From: Zavarzinia compransoris
GTDB lineage: Bacteria > Pseudomonadota > Alphaproteobacteria > Zavarziniales > Zavarziniaceae
Length of the DNA stretch: 64,000 bases
Direction: 5' to 3'
Assembly: GCF_003173055.1 (NCBI RefSeq)
Contig: NZ_QGLF01000002.1
Span: forward strand, 124,322-188,321
Shown here: one piece after another, positions 1 to 7,041 of the stretch
Numbering within the stretch: position 1 is the first letter of the stretch
Layout: every line of letters begins with the position of its first letter
Notes under the pieces: generated by a model
Database searches by the model: none
What the model was told of the DNA's origin: nothing
What the model saw: the letters and a program-made list of their open reading frames with translations, nothing else
Translations under genes and position numbers: made by a program

Positions 1-165
1 CTGGCCCCGCGCCTCGTTCCGCCCGTTCAGAATGATCAGGCCGGTGCCCGAGGCGGCGAGAAGGGCGGCGACCTCGAGGCCGATGCCCGAGGTTCCGCCG
101 GTGATCAGCGCGCTGGCCGGCATGGCCGGCCGGGGCGGACTTTGCGGTTCCGTCGCCATCGTCAT
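1..165 (-). CDS. Short-chain dehydrogenase/reductase, N-terminal part (gene runs off the window)
   Basis: Fifty-five codons are visible from the ATG at 165 down to the window edge. After a short proline-rich lead comes the Rossmann nucleotide-binding start, with the motif TGGTSGIGLEVA (SDR signature TGxxxGIG) and then a second-strand segment ending in NGR, which in many SDRs precedes the cofactor-specifying residue. The family consists of NAD(P)-dependent oxidoreductases of about 250 residues, so most of the protein, including the YxxxK catalytic pair, lies outside the window. Its ATG overlaps the stop of the upstream CoA-transferase gene by 4 bases (ATGA), so the two are very probably co-transcribed. 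The substrate cannot be told. Confidence 0.85.
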   Translation of the reverse strand, partial: MTMATEPQSPPRPAMPASALITGGTSGIGLEVAALLAASGTGLIILNGRNEARGQ

Positions 166-1379
166 ACCGCCTTCCGGGCCCGCATCGCCTCGATCTCGGC
201 GGCGTCGTAGCCAACCTCCTTCAGCAGCGCATCGGTATCGGCGCCAAGGGCGGGGGCCGGCTGGAGCGCGTTCGGCGTGACCCCATCCATGCGGATCGGG
301 CAGGCGATGTGCTGCAGCCGGCCCTCGACGGGGTCGTCGACCCAGATCACGGTGCCGCGGGCCTTGGCATGGGGGCTTTGCAGGGCTTCCCGGGGCGAGA
401 GCACGGGGGTGACGCAGGCTTCGTGCTCGGCGAAGATCGCCAGCCATTCGGCCTGGGTGCGGCGGCGGAAGGCGGCGGCGATCAGGCCGCGCAATTCCGC
501 CTCCTCGTCCCCTTCCGCCCATTGCCGGTCGATCCAGTCCTCGAGCCCCAGGACCCGGCACAGGTTGACCCAGAATTTCGGCTCATAGGCGCCGGTGACC
601 AGGTGGCGGCCGTCGGCGGTTTCGTAGACGGAATAGAAGGGCTTGTCGAAGGGGGCGTCGAACGGGCTCGGCTCCGCCTCATGCCCGGGGACGTTCCAGC
701 GCGTGGTCATGAAGGACAGCCAGGAAAACAGGCCGTCGGCCACGGAAATGTCGACCACCCGCGCCTTGCCGCCGCGCTCGCGCTCGACCAGCGCGGACAG
801 GATGCCCGCAATCGCCATCAGGCCGCCGCCGCCGATATCGGCGACGGGCAGGGCGGTGGCGCGGGGCTGGGCCGCCGTGCCGTTCACATAGTGCAGCACC
901 CCCGTCATCCCGAGATAATTCAGGTCGTGGGCCGCGAGCTGGGCATAGGGCCCGGTCTGGCCGAAACCCGACAGGGAACAGAAGACCAGCCGGGGGTTGC
1001 GGGCCTGGATGACCTCCGGGGCAAGGTTCAGCCGCGCCATGACCCCCGGGCGGAACCCTTCCAGAAGCACGTCGGCGGTCTCGCAAAGCCGCAGCAGGGC
1101 TTCGCGCCCGGCCGGATTCTTGAGGTCCAGGGTAATGCTGCGCTTGCCGCGGTTGAGGGCAAGGAACTGCACGCTCTGGACCTTCACCCGGGGTTCGGTC
1201 CAGCGCCAGTAGTCGCCGTCGCCCGGCTGTTCGACCTTGATCACTTCCGCGCCGAGGTCCGCCAGGGTCTGGGTGCAATAGGCGCCCGGCAGCAACCGGG
1301 TCAGGTCGAGGACCCGGATACCGGCGAGCGGGGCGGGTTGCCCGTCGGTGGCTGCTGTGTTCGATCGAGCCTGATCCAT
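162..1379 (-). CDS. CaiB/BaiF family CoA-transferase or alpha-methylacyl-CoA racemase
   Basis: 405 residues, typical for class III (Frc/CaiB/AMACR) enzymes. The N terminus has GIRVLDLTRLLPGAYCTQ, the usual entry to the CoA-binding Rossmann fold, followed by GAEVIKVEQPGDGD. The active-site stretch reads GFGQTGPYAQLAAHDLNY; in the family the Asp of the HDxNY motif is catalytic, and this HD-N-Y form is the one found in alpha-methylacyl-CoA racemases, while true transferases use the equivalent Asp to carry CoA. I therefore cannot choose between CoA transfer and epimerisation of a 2-methylacyl-CoA. It is divergent from the livHMGF operon across an intergenic region with two CAAAC-N4-GTTTG palindromes, so it is probably controlled together with the importer. 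Confidence 0.9.
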   Translation of the reverse strand: MDQARSNTAATDGQPAPLAGIRVLDLTRLLPGAYCTQTLADLGAEVIKVEQPGDGDYWRWTEPRVKVQSVQFLALNRGKRSITLDLKNPAGREALLRLCETADVLLEGFRPGVMARLNLAPEVIQARNPRLVFCSLSGFGQTGPYAQLAAHDLNYLGMTGVLHYVNGTAAQPRATALPVADIGGGGLMAIAGILSALVERERGGKARVVDISVADGLFSWLSFMTTRWNVPGHEAEPSPFDAPFDKPFYSVYETADGRHLVTGAYEPKFWVNLCRVLGLEDWIDRQWAEGDEEAELRGLIAAAFRRRTQAEWLAIFAEHEACVTPVLSPREALQSPHAKARGTVIWVDDPVEGRLQHIACPIRMDGVTPNALQPAPALGADTDALLKEVGYDAAEIEAMRARKAV

Positions 1380-1450
1380 TCCTGTTCTCGCTCCCGTGAT
1401 TTCTGCTTCTTCTCCTGCTGGCGCAGGGTGGCATACAAAGCCCGGTAATT

Positions 1451-1464
1451 CAAACGGTCGTTTG
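1451..1464. promoter_or_regulatory. CAAAC-N4-GTTTG palindromic operator, copy 1
   Basis: The sequence is CAAACGGTCGTTTG. It lies in the 420-base gap between the divergent CoA-transferase (start 1379) and livH (start 1800). The same 14-bp inverted repeat recurs at 1553, 8776, 10971 and 24055, and with one mismatch at 8701. This form (C/G)AAAC-N(2-4)-GTTT(G/C) is close to sites described for TetR-family fatty-acid regulators such as PsrA. Binding by the TetR protein at 10172-10777 is an inference. Confidence 0.7.
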
Positions 1465-1552
1465 TTTTATGGCGGGGTTTGCCGCCTGGTCGGCCGATGC
1501 CGCTGGGGAATCATCGTGCAGCGGCGGGCATTTCGATTTTCGGGCTTGAATT

Positions 1553-1566
1553 CAAACTATCGTTTG
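1553..1566. promoter_or_regulatory. CAAAC-N4-GTTTG palindromic operator, copy 2
   Basis: CAAACTATCGTTTG, 102 bases centre to centre from copy 1. The flanks are also alike: both copies are preceded by AATT and followed closely by a TTTAT run. Two sites in one divergent intergenic region would fit separate control of the leftward CoA-transferase gene and the rightward liv operon. Confidence 0.7.
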
Positions 1567-1629
1567 GTTTATTGGGGGCGAAGCAGAAACCAGACCGCGG
1601 CGAAATCGCGGCGCGCCGGGGAGGAACGC

Positions 1630-1704
1630 ATGAAGCGTGTTTCGCGGATCTCCGCACATGGGCCGGGCGCCGCCTCGGCACCGCTCCACTCGCGTTGCGC
1701 CTGA
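1630..1704 (+). CDS. Possible 24-residue leader peptide upstream of livH
   Basis: ATG at 1630 is preceded by an excellent ribosome binding site (GGGGAGGAA, 1618-1626). The reading frame codes for 24 residues, MKRVSRISAHGPG and then a Ser/Ala/Pro/His-rich tail, and stops at 1704, ten bases before a 13-bp perfect hairpin. It lies downstream of both palindromic operators and upstream of livH. Leader ORF plus hairpin is the layout of translation-coupled attenuation, but the peptide has no run of one amino acid that would name the signal. It could also be a chance ORF. Confidence 0.35.
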   Translation: MKRVSRISAHGPGAASAPLHSRCA

Positions 1705-1713
1705 GTGGGGCGA

Positions 1714-1750
1714 GGCACCGCCCGCCGCGCCAGGTCGGGCGGGCGGTGCC
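1714..1750 (+). promoter_or_regulatory. Strong hairpin in the livH leader
   Basis: GGCACCGCCCGCC (1714-1726) is perfectly complementary to 1738-1750, leaving an 11-base loop. There is no run of T after it, so it is not a classic intrinsic terminator. It starts just past the leader ORF stop and ends 49 bases before the livH ATG, so it would be present in the transcript of the transporter operon. The remaining gap DNA shows nothing else beyond the two operators. Confidence 0.5.
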
Positions 1751-1799
1751 GGCCGCCGTCCTGTCGCCGCCTGAACACCGCCTGAGGGGAGGGAAATTC

Positions 1800-2666
1800 A
1801 TGGAAGACGTCGTGATCTATGGCCTGCTGCGCGGCGGCATCTATGCCATGGCGGCCTTCGGCTTCACCCTGGTGCTGGGGGTGATCGGGGTCGTCAACTT
1901 CGCCCATGGCGCCCTCGTCGTCTTCGGCGGGCTGCTGACCGAATATCTCGGGCGGATGCTGGGCCTGCCCTATCCCGTCGCCCTTGCCGGCGCCGCCTGC
2001 GGCACCGGGCTGCTGGCCGTGGTCGCGCAGCGCTTCTTCATCGCGCGGACGTTCAAGCTGGAACCCCTCATGGTGCTGGTGCAGACCTTCGGCATGGCGG
2101 CGGTCATCACCGAGCTCGGCATCCAGGCCTGGGGCGGCGAGGAGCGGATGGTGCGGCTGGAGACCGGCCTGCCGCCCGGCTGGTTCCTGGGCGAGACCTT
2201 CGTGCCGTCCTTCGACCTGCTGATCTTCCTGGTCAGCCTGGCGTCGACCGGGCTTCTCTTCCTGCTGCTGTCGCACAGCGGCTTCGGGCGCGCGCTCAGG
2301 GCCTGCCGGGACCGGCGCGAGTCGGCGCAGCTTTGCGGCATCAACCTGAACGCGACCTTCGAGCGGACCATGTTCGTCTCGGGGCTTTGGGCCGGGCTGG
2401 CGGGCGGCATGTTCGTCACCCTTGGCCCGCTTGCGCCCTATATGCACTTCACCTGGACGGTCGACGCCTTCCTGGTCATCACCATCGGCGGGCTCGGCAG
2501 CATCGTCGGCGCGCTGGTCGGGGGCTTCATCTTCGGCGTGCTCAGCTTCGGCGCGTCCTTCTATGTCCCGACCGCGGCGCCGGCCGTCATCTTCAGCGTC
2601 CTGCTGCTGTTCCTGATCCTGCGGCCGCAGGGTCTCTTCGGTACCGGCCCCGCGCTGCGGAAATGA
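1800..2666 (+). CDS. livH: Branched-chain amino-acid-type ABC transporter permease LivH
   Basis: 288 residues from the ATG at 1800, which has a good GAGGGGAGGGAA ribosome site; a longer open frame upstream is ignored because it would cross the leader hairpin. It opens with GLLRGGIYAMAAFGFTLVLG and later VVNFAHGALVVFGG, the standard LivH first helices, and ends with ITIGGLGSIVGALVGGFIFG, the cytoplasmic EAA-like coupling loop. Inner-membrane permease, about eight helices. First gene of a livHMGF operon with no binding protein inside it; the Tat-exported binding protein at 8870 is the likely partner. The neighbouring enzymes suggest the cargo is an organic acid, not an amino acid. Confidence 0.92.
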   Translation: MEDVVIYGLLRGGIYAMAAFGFTLVLGVIGVVNFAHGALVVFGGLLTEYLGRMLGLPYPVALAGAACGTGLLAVVAQRFFIARTFKLEPLMVLVQTFGMAAVITELGIQAWGGEERMVRLETGLPPGWFLGETFVPSFDLLIFLVSLASTGLLFLLLSHSGFGRALRACRDRRESAQLCGINLNATFERTMFVSGLWAGLAGGMFVTLGPLAPYMHFTWTVDAFLVITIGGLGSIVGALVGGFIFGVLSFGASFYVPTAAPAVIFSVLLLFLILRPQGLFGTGPALRK

Positions 2667-2673
2667 GGCTGCG

Positions 2674-3687
2674 ATGACCCGATTCTTCACCTTCGCCTGG
2701 AACCTCCGCACCGGTGCCGTGCTGCCCCAACTCGCCTGCCTCGGGCTGTTCCTGCTCGCCGTCGCGCTTCTGCCGCTGCTCGTCAACGATTACTGGGTGC
2801 GCCTGTTCACCTTCGTCTTCATCAACATCGGCCTGGCGACCTCGTGGAACCTGATCGGTGGCTTCGCCGGCTATGCCAGCTTCGGCCACGGCGTCTTCTT
2901 CGGCCTCGGCGCCTTCGTCAGCGCGATCGGCACCGTCCGCTACGGCCTGCCGCTGCCCGTCTGCATGCTGGCCGCGGGGGCGGTGAATGCCGCCATCGCG
3001 CTGCTGTTCACGCCGATCATGCGGCAGAAGGGGCTTTACTTCGCCCTTTCGACGCTGGCGGTCATGCTGGTGTTCGAGACCGTGCTGCAGCGCTGGACCT
3101 TCACCCGGGGCCTCGGGCCCTATGATCTCGGCTGGAGCGTGGAGCCGGCGATCGGCCTTGCCGGTTTCTATTACCTGTTCCTTGCCCTGCTGGCCCTGGC
3201 GGTCGGGGGCATGATCGTGATCGCCCGCTCCCGCCTCGGCTATGCGCTGCATGCGATCAGGAAGGACGAGATCCTGGCGGCCTCGATCGGCATCCGCACG
3301 ACCCGCTACAAGGTGATCGCCTTCGCCCTCAGCGCGATCTGGCCCGGCATCCTGGGGGCCGTCTTCGCGCCCTTCATTTCCTTCGTCTCGGTCCAGAGCG
3401 TGATGGATGTCTCGATCACGCTGAACATGATCCTGATCACCATCTTCGGCGGGGCGGGCACCATCCTCGGCCCGATCGTCGGCGGCATCGGCCTTTCGGT
3501 CATCGACCAGATCGCCTGGGGCAATTTCCTCGAATACCACCGGCTGATCTACGGCGCCCTCATCGTCTGCATCATCACCTTCCATCCGGGCGGGCTGGTC
3601 AGCCTGTTCTGGTCGATCGCCGGCCGTCTCCGGCGCCCCGACCGGGAACAGCGCGCCGGCGATGCCCCACCCCCGCCCAAAGCCTGA
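2674..3687 (+). CDS. livM: Branched-chain amino-acid-type ABC transporter permease LivM
   Basis: 337 residues, 7 bases after livH. The family core is clear: TSWNLIGGFAGYASFGHGVFFGLGAF in the first third and IFGGAGTILGPIVGGIGL near the end, the coupling helix that contacts the ATPases. About eight to ten membrane segments. The last 25 residues (RRPDREQRAGDAPPPPKA) are a polar proline-rich cytoplasmic tail. It forms the second half of the heterodimeric membrane channel with LivH. Confidence 0.92.
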   Translation: MTRFFTFAWNLRTGAVLPQLACLGLFLLAVALLPLLVNDYWVRLFTFVFINIGLATSWNLIGGFAGYASFGHGVFFGLGAFVSAIGTVRYGLPLPVCMLAAGAVNAAIALLFTPIMRQKGLYFALSTLAVMLVFETVLQRWTFTRGLGPYDLGWSVEPAIGLAGFYYLFLALLALAVGGMIVIARSRLGYALHAIRKDEILAASIGIRTTRYKVIAFALSAIWPGILGAVFAPFISFVSVQSVMDVSITLNMILITIFGGAGTILGPIVGGIGLSVIDQIAWGNFLEYHRLIYGALIVCIITFHPGGLVSLFWSIAGRLRRPDREQRAGDAPPPPKA

Positions 3688-3697
3688 GGACGACATC

Positions 3698-4447
3698 ATG
3701 ACTGCCACGGCCCCCTTGCTCCAGGTCCGGGAAATCTCGCGCCGCTTCGGCGGCATCACCGCCCTCAACGATGTCTCCTTCGAGGTGCATGACGGCGAAA
3801 TCGTCGGCCTGATCGGGCCGAATGGCGCCGGCAAGACGACGCTGTTCAACCTGATCTCGGGCCTGCTGCCGCCGTCGGGGGGCGAGATCAGCCTTCGCGG
3901 CATCCCGCTGTCCGGCCTTCGCCCCGACCAGATCTGCGCGCTGGGCGCGGTGCGCACCTTCCAGTCCGCCTCGCTGCTGTCCGGGATGACGGTCTGGGAC
4001 AATGTCCATGTCGCCAGCCTGTTCCGGGAAGAGGAACGGGCGGGCGGCGAAAGCGCGGCCGACTGCACCCGGCGCGTGCTGCGCCTGTCCGGGCTCGAGG
4101 CGCGGCGGAACGCCCCGGCCGAAGCCCTGACCGTGAGCGAGACCAAGCGGGTGGAGATCGCCCGCGCGCTGGCGACAAACCCGCGCCTGCTGATGACGGA
4201 CGAGATCCTGGCCGGCCTCAACGCGATCGAAAGCGAGGAAATCCTGGCCATCCTGGCGCGGCTGCGGGGCGAGGGGATCGGCATCATCTTCGTCGAGCAC
4301 GACGTGCGCGCGGTGATGAAACTGTGCGACCGGGTCGTCGTCATCGCCCAGGGGCGCAAGCTGACCGAAGGGGCGCCGGACACCGTTGCCCGCATGCCGG
4401 AGGTGATCTCGGTCTATCTCGGCGGGCGCTATGCTCAGGGTCTCTGA
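3698..4447 (+). CDS. livG: ABC transporter ATPase LivG with an atypical signature motif
   Basis: 249 residues from the ATG at 3698 (AGGACG ribosome site); an earlier in-frame ATG at 3662 lies inside livM. Walker A is GPNGAGKTT. The ABC signature, normally LSxGxxRR in LivG, reads LTVSETKRVEIARALAT, and the Walker B is LLMTDEILAGLN, with Ile in place of the Pro of DEP. The switch His (VEHDVRAV) is kept. I recall a minor LivG-like branch with LT..KR signatures, so this may be a natural variant and not a dead ATPase. The stop overlaps the start of livF by 17 bases. Confidence 0.9.
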   Translation: MTATAPLLQVREISRRFGGITALNDVSFEVHDGEIVGLIGPNGAGKTTLFNLISGLLPPSGGEISLRGIPLSGLRPDQICALGAVRTFQSASLLSGMTVWDNVHVASLFREEERAGGESAADCTRRVLRLSGLEARRNAPAEALTVSETKRVEIARALATNPRLLMTDEILAGLNAIESEEILAILARLRGEGIGIIFVEHDVRAVMKLCDRVVVIAQGRKLTEGAPDTVARMPEVISVYLGGRYAQGL

Positions 4448-5138
4448 GTTCCTGGGCGGCTACCACCGGGGTGCCCGGGTGGTCGACGGCATTTCCTTCG
4501 ACCTGGGGGAGACGCCGGTGACCAGCATCGTCGGCTCTAACGGGGCGGGCAAGACCAGCCTGCTGCGCGGCATCTGCGGCCTTCTGCCTTGGTCGGCGGG
4601 CGCGGTGCAATTCGCCGGCGAGGCGATCGGCCACCTGCCGCCGCACGAGATCGCCCGGCGCGGCATCCGCATGGTGCCGGACGGGCGCGGCACCTTCCCG
4701 ACCCTGTCCGTGCTCGAAAACCTGCGGGTCGGCGGCCACGGCCTCAAGGCGGCCATCGTCGCCGACCGCGTCGAGCGGGAACTGGCCCGCTTTCCCCGCC
4801 TGCGGGAGCGGCTGCACCAGGCCGCCGGCATGCTGTCCGGGGGCGAGCAGCAGATGCTGGCGATCGCGCGGGCCATGGTCGCCGATCCCCGCCTGCTGAT
4901 CCTGGACGAGCCGTCGCAGGGGCTTGCCCCGCTGATCGTCGACCAGATCTTCGAGCTTTTGCCGCTGCTGACCGCGCAGGGCGTCCATATCCTGCTGATC
5001 GAGCAGGATGTCGGGCGCGGGCTCGAGGCCAGCGACCGCGGCATCATCCTGGAAAAGGGGCGCATCACCCTCGAAGGCGACAGCAGGCTGCTGCTGGCCG
5101 ACGAGCGCGTCCGCGAATCCTTCCTTGGCATCGCCTGA
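4431..5138 (+). CDS. livF: ABC transporter ATPase LivF
   Basis: 235 residues. Walker A GSNGAGKTS, signature LSGGEQQMLAIARAM, Walker B LLILDEPSQGLAP and switch LIEQDV are all standard for LivF, in contrast with the odd motifs of its LivG partner. If the two ATPases pair as in other type I importers, one composite site would use this canonical signature and the other the altered one. The start lies within the last codons of livG, which implies translational coupling. Confidence 0.92.
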   Translation: MLRVSEFLGGYHRGARVVDGISFDLGETPVTSIVGSNGAGKTSLLRGICGLLPWSAGAVQFAGEAIGHLPPHEIARRGIRMVPDGRGTFPTLSVLENLRVGGHGLKAAIVADRVERELARFPRLRERLHQAAGMLSGGEQQMLAIARAMVADPRLLILDEPSQGLAPLIVDQIFELLPLLTAQGVHILLIEQDVGRGLEASDRGIILEKGRITLEGDSRLLLADERVRESFLGIA

Positions 5139-5153
5139 ACGAAGAGACCCGAC

Positions 5154-6314
5154 ATGACCGATGAAGCCCCCCTGCTCTGGAGCCCGCTGACCATCCGGGG
5201 CCTGACGCTGCGCAACCGGGTGATGATCTCGCCCATGGCGATGTACAGCGCGGCCGACGGCCGGGCGGACGACTTCCACCTCGTGCACCTGGGGCGTTTC
5301 GCCCTGGGCAGCGCCGGCCTCGTCTTCGCCGAGGCGACGGCGGTCAGCGAACAGGGACGGATCACCCATGGCTGCGTCGGCCTGTGGCACGACGACCAGA
5401 TCCCGGGCTTTCGCCGCATCGCCGATTTCCTCCATCGCTTCGGGGCCGCCGCCGGCATCCAGCTTTGCCACAGCGGCCACAAGGGCTCGTCGCAGCGGCC
5501 CTGGCACGGCGGCGGCCCGCTTGGCCCCGCCGACCTCGAGGCGCGGGGCGAGGCGCCCTGGCCGAGCCTCGGCGTGACCGAGACGCCCTTCGGCACCGGC
5601 TGGCCCCAGCCCCGGCAGGCGACGGCGGCCGATCTCGACCGGCTGGTGGCGGATTTCGCCGAAGCCGCCCGCCGGGCGGATGCCGCCGGCCTCGACGTGA
5701 TCGAGGTGCATTGCGCCCACGGCTATATGCTGCATTCATTCCTGTCGCCGGTGTCCAACACCCGGACGGACGGTTATGGCGGCGATCTGGCCGGGCGCAT
5801 GCGCTTTCCCCTGCGCGTCGCGGCGGCGGTGCGCGCCGCCTTTCCGGCGGAAAAGCCGGTCTTCGTGCGGGTGTCGGCGGTCGACGGCGTCGACGTCGGC
5901 TGGACCATGGAGGATACGATCGTCTTCGCCAAGGCATTGAAGGCGATCGGCATCGATGCCGTCGACTGTTCGACCGGCGGCATGATGCTGGCCCGCCAGC
6001 AGATGCTGATCTCGCGCAGCCCCGGCTTCCAGGTCCCCTTCGCGGCGGGGGTCCGGCGCGAGGCCGGTATCGCCTCGATCGCGGTCGGCCTGATCCGGGA
6101 CGCGACCCATGCCGAGGAAATTCTTCAGGCGGGCGACGCCGATCTCATCGCCATCGCGCGGGAGGCGCTGGTCGATCCCAATTGGGCGGCGGAGGCCGCG
6201 CTGCGGACGGCTGGCGACGGCGGCTGGCAGCAATGGCCCGAACGCTTCGGCTGGTGGCTGATGCGCCGGGCCCGGCAGCAGGGCGAGAGCTTCGGCCCGA
6301 AGAAGACGTCCTAA
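5154..6314 (+). CDS. Old Yellow Enzyme-type NADH:flavin oxidoreductase
   Basis: 386 residues, FMN-dependent TIM-barrel ene-reductase. It begins LLWSPLTIRGLTLRNRVMISPMAMYS, then FHLVHLGRFALGSAGLVFAEATAV, the YqjM/XenA-type layout. The barrel motif EVHCAHGYMLHSFLSPVSN, followed by RTDGYGG, is complete. Two family positions differ: the SPMCxY cysteine that tunes the flavin in YqjM is Ala (SPMAMY), and the QLAHAGRK motif reads QLCHSGHK. Such enzymes reduce alpha,beta-unsaturated carbonyls or take part in 2,4-dienoyl-CoA reduction; this one lacks the Fe-S domain of dienoyl-CoA reductases. It follows livF by 15 bases and is likely in the same operon. Confidence 0.9.
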   Translation: MTDEAPLLWSPLTIRGLTLRNRVMISPMAMYSAADGRADDFHLVHLGRFALGSAGLVFAEATAVSEQGRITHGCVGLWHDDQIPGFRRIADFLHRFGAAAGIQLCHSGHKGSSQRPWHGGGPLGPADLEARGEAPWPSLGVTETPFGTGWPQPRQATAADLDRLVADFAEAARRADAAGLDVIEVHCAHGYMLHSFLSPVSNTRTDGYGGDLAGRMRFPLRVAAAVRAAFPAEKPVFVRVSAVDGVDVGWTMEDTIVFAKALKAIGIDAVDCSTGGMMLARQQMLISRSPGFQVPFAAGVRREAGIASIAVGLIRDATHAEEILQAGDADLIAIAREALVDPNWAAEAALRTAGDGGWQQWPERFGWWLMRRARQQGESFGPKKTS

Positions 6315-6330
6315 AGCGCGAGGAGCCGCG

Positions 6331-6981
6331 ATGGCCAAGCTGATCACCCTCTACAAGCGCCCGGCCGGCATGGCGGTCGAGGAATTCCAGGCCCGCTTCC
6401 TCGAGGAAGAGGTCGCCGCGGCGCGCCGGCTGCCGGGGCTGCTGCGCCATGTCCAGTCGCACGGGCTGGTCCAGGGCTACCGCAAGGGCGAGCTTCTGTT
6501 CGACGGCATGTCCGAATGCTATTTCGCCGACGCGGGCGCCGCCCGGGCCGCGCGCGGCGCGGTGGACGCCAGCGGTTTCGCCGATCCCCTGCGCACCGTC
6601 CACATGCCGGTCGAGGTTCATGTCGCCAAGGACGGCCGGGCGGTGCCGGGGGCGGTCAAGAACATCGAATTCGTCAATCGCCGCCCGGGCATGGCCCTTG
6701 GCGCCTTCCGCCATTACTGGCGGTCGGTGCACGGCCCCTTGGGCGCCACCATCCCGTCGATCCTGCGTTACGAGCAGAACCACCTCGATCTCGGCGACTA
6801 CGAGCTGGGGGTGCCGCCCTATGACGGGCTGGCGATCACCTGGTTCGAATCGACCGCGGCCATGCGCGCCGGCGCGGAGACGCCGGAATATGAGGTAACG
6901 CGCGAGGACGAGGCGAATTTCCTGCCCGACGGCCACCTGCCGATCATCATCACGCGGGAAGTCCACGACAGCGCCGCCTGA
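6331..6981 (+). CDS. EthD-like ferredoxin-fold protein, two domains
   Basis: 216 residues built from two EthD/dabb-like halves. The second (about 105-205) has the most recognisable motif, FVNRRPGMALGAFRHYWRSVHGPLGA, with the HYW..HGP pattern of EthD proteins; the first begins LITLYKRPAGMAVEEFQARF. EthD proteins occur in catabolic operons, where some act as small cyclases, lactonising or decarboxylating enzymes and others have no known role. It ends the rightward operon 16 bases after the reductase and is followed by a terminator hairpin. Exact activity unknown. Confidence 0.8.
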   Translation: MAKLITLYKRPAGMAVEEFQARFLEEEVAAARRLPGLLRHVQSHGLVQGYRKGELLFDGMSECYFADAGAARAARGAVDASGFADPLRTVHMPVEVHVAKDGRAVPGAVKNIEFVNRRPGMALGAFRHYWRSVHGPLGATIPSILRYEQNHLDLGDYELGVPPYDGLAITWFESTAAMRAGAETPEYEVTREDEANFLPDGHLPIIITREVHDSAA

Positions 6982-7008
6982 GCCCGGGCAAGGGCGGCGA
7001 AGGGGGGG

Positions 7009-7036
7009 AGGGGCGGGGCCTGCGGGTCCCGCCCCT
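7009..7036. terminator. Intrinsic terminator between convergent genes
   Basis: AGGGGCGGG (7009-7017) pairs perfectly with 7028-7036, followed on the plus strand by TTCATTC. It lies 27 bases past the EthD gene and 6 bases before the end of the convergent ligase gene, so it can serve both directions. Confidence 0.65.
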
Positions 7037-7041
7037 TTCAT

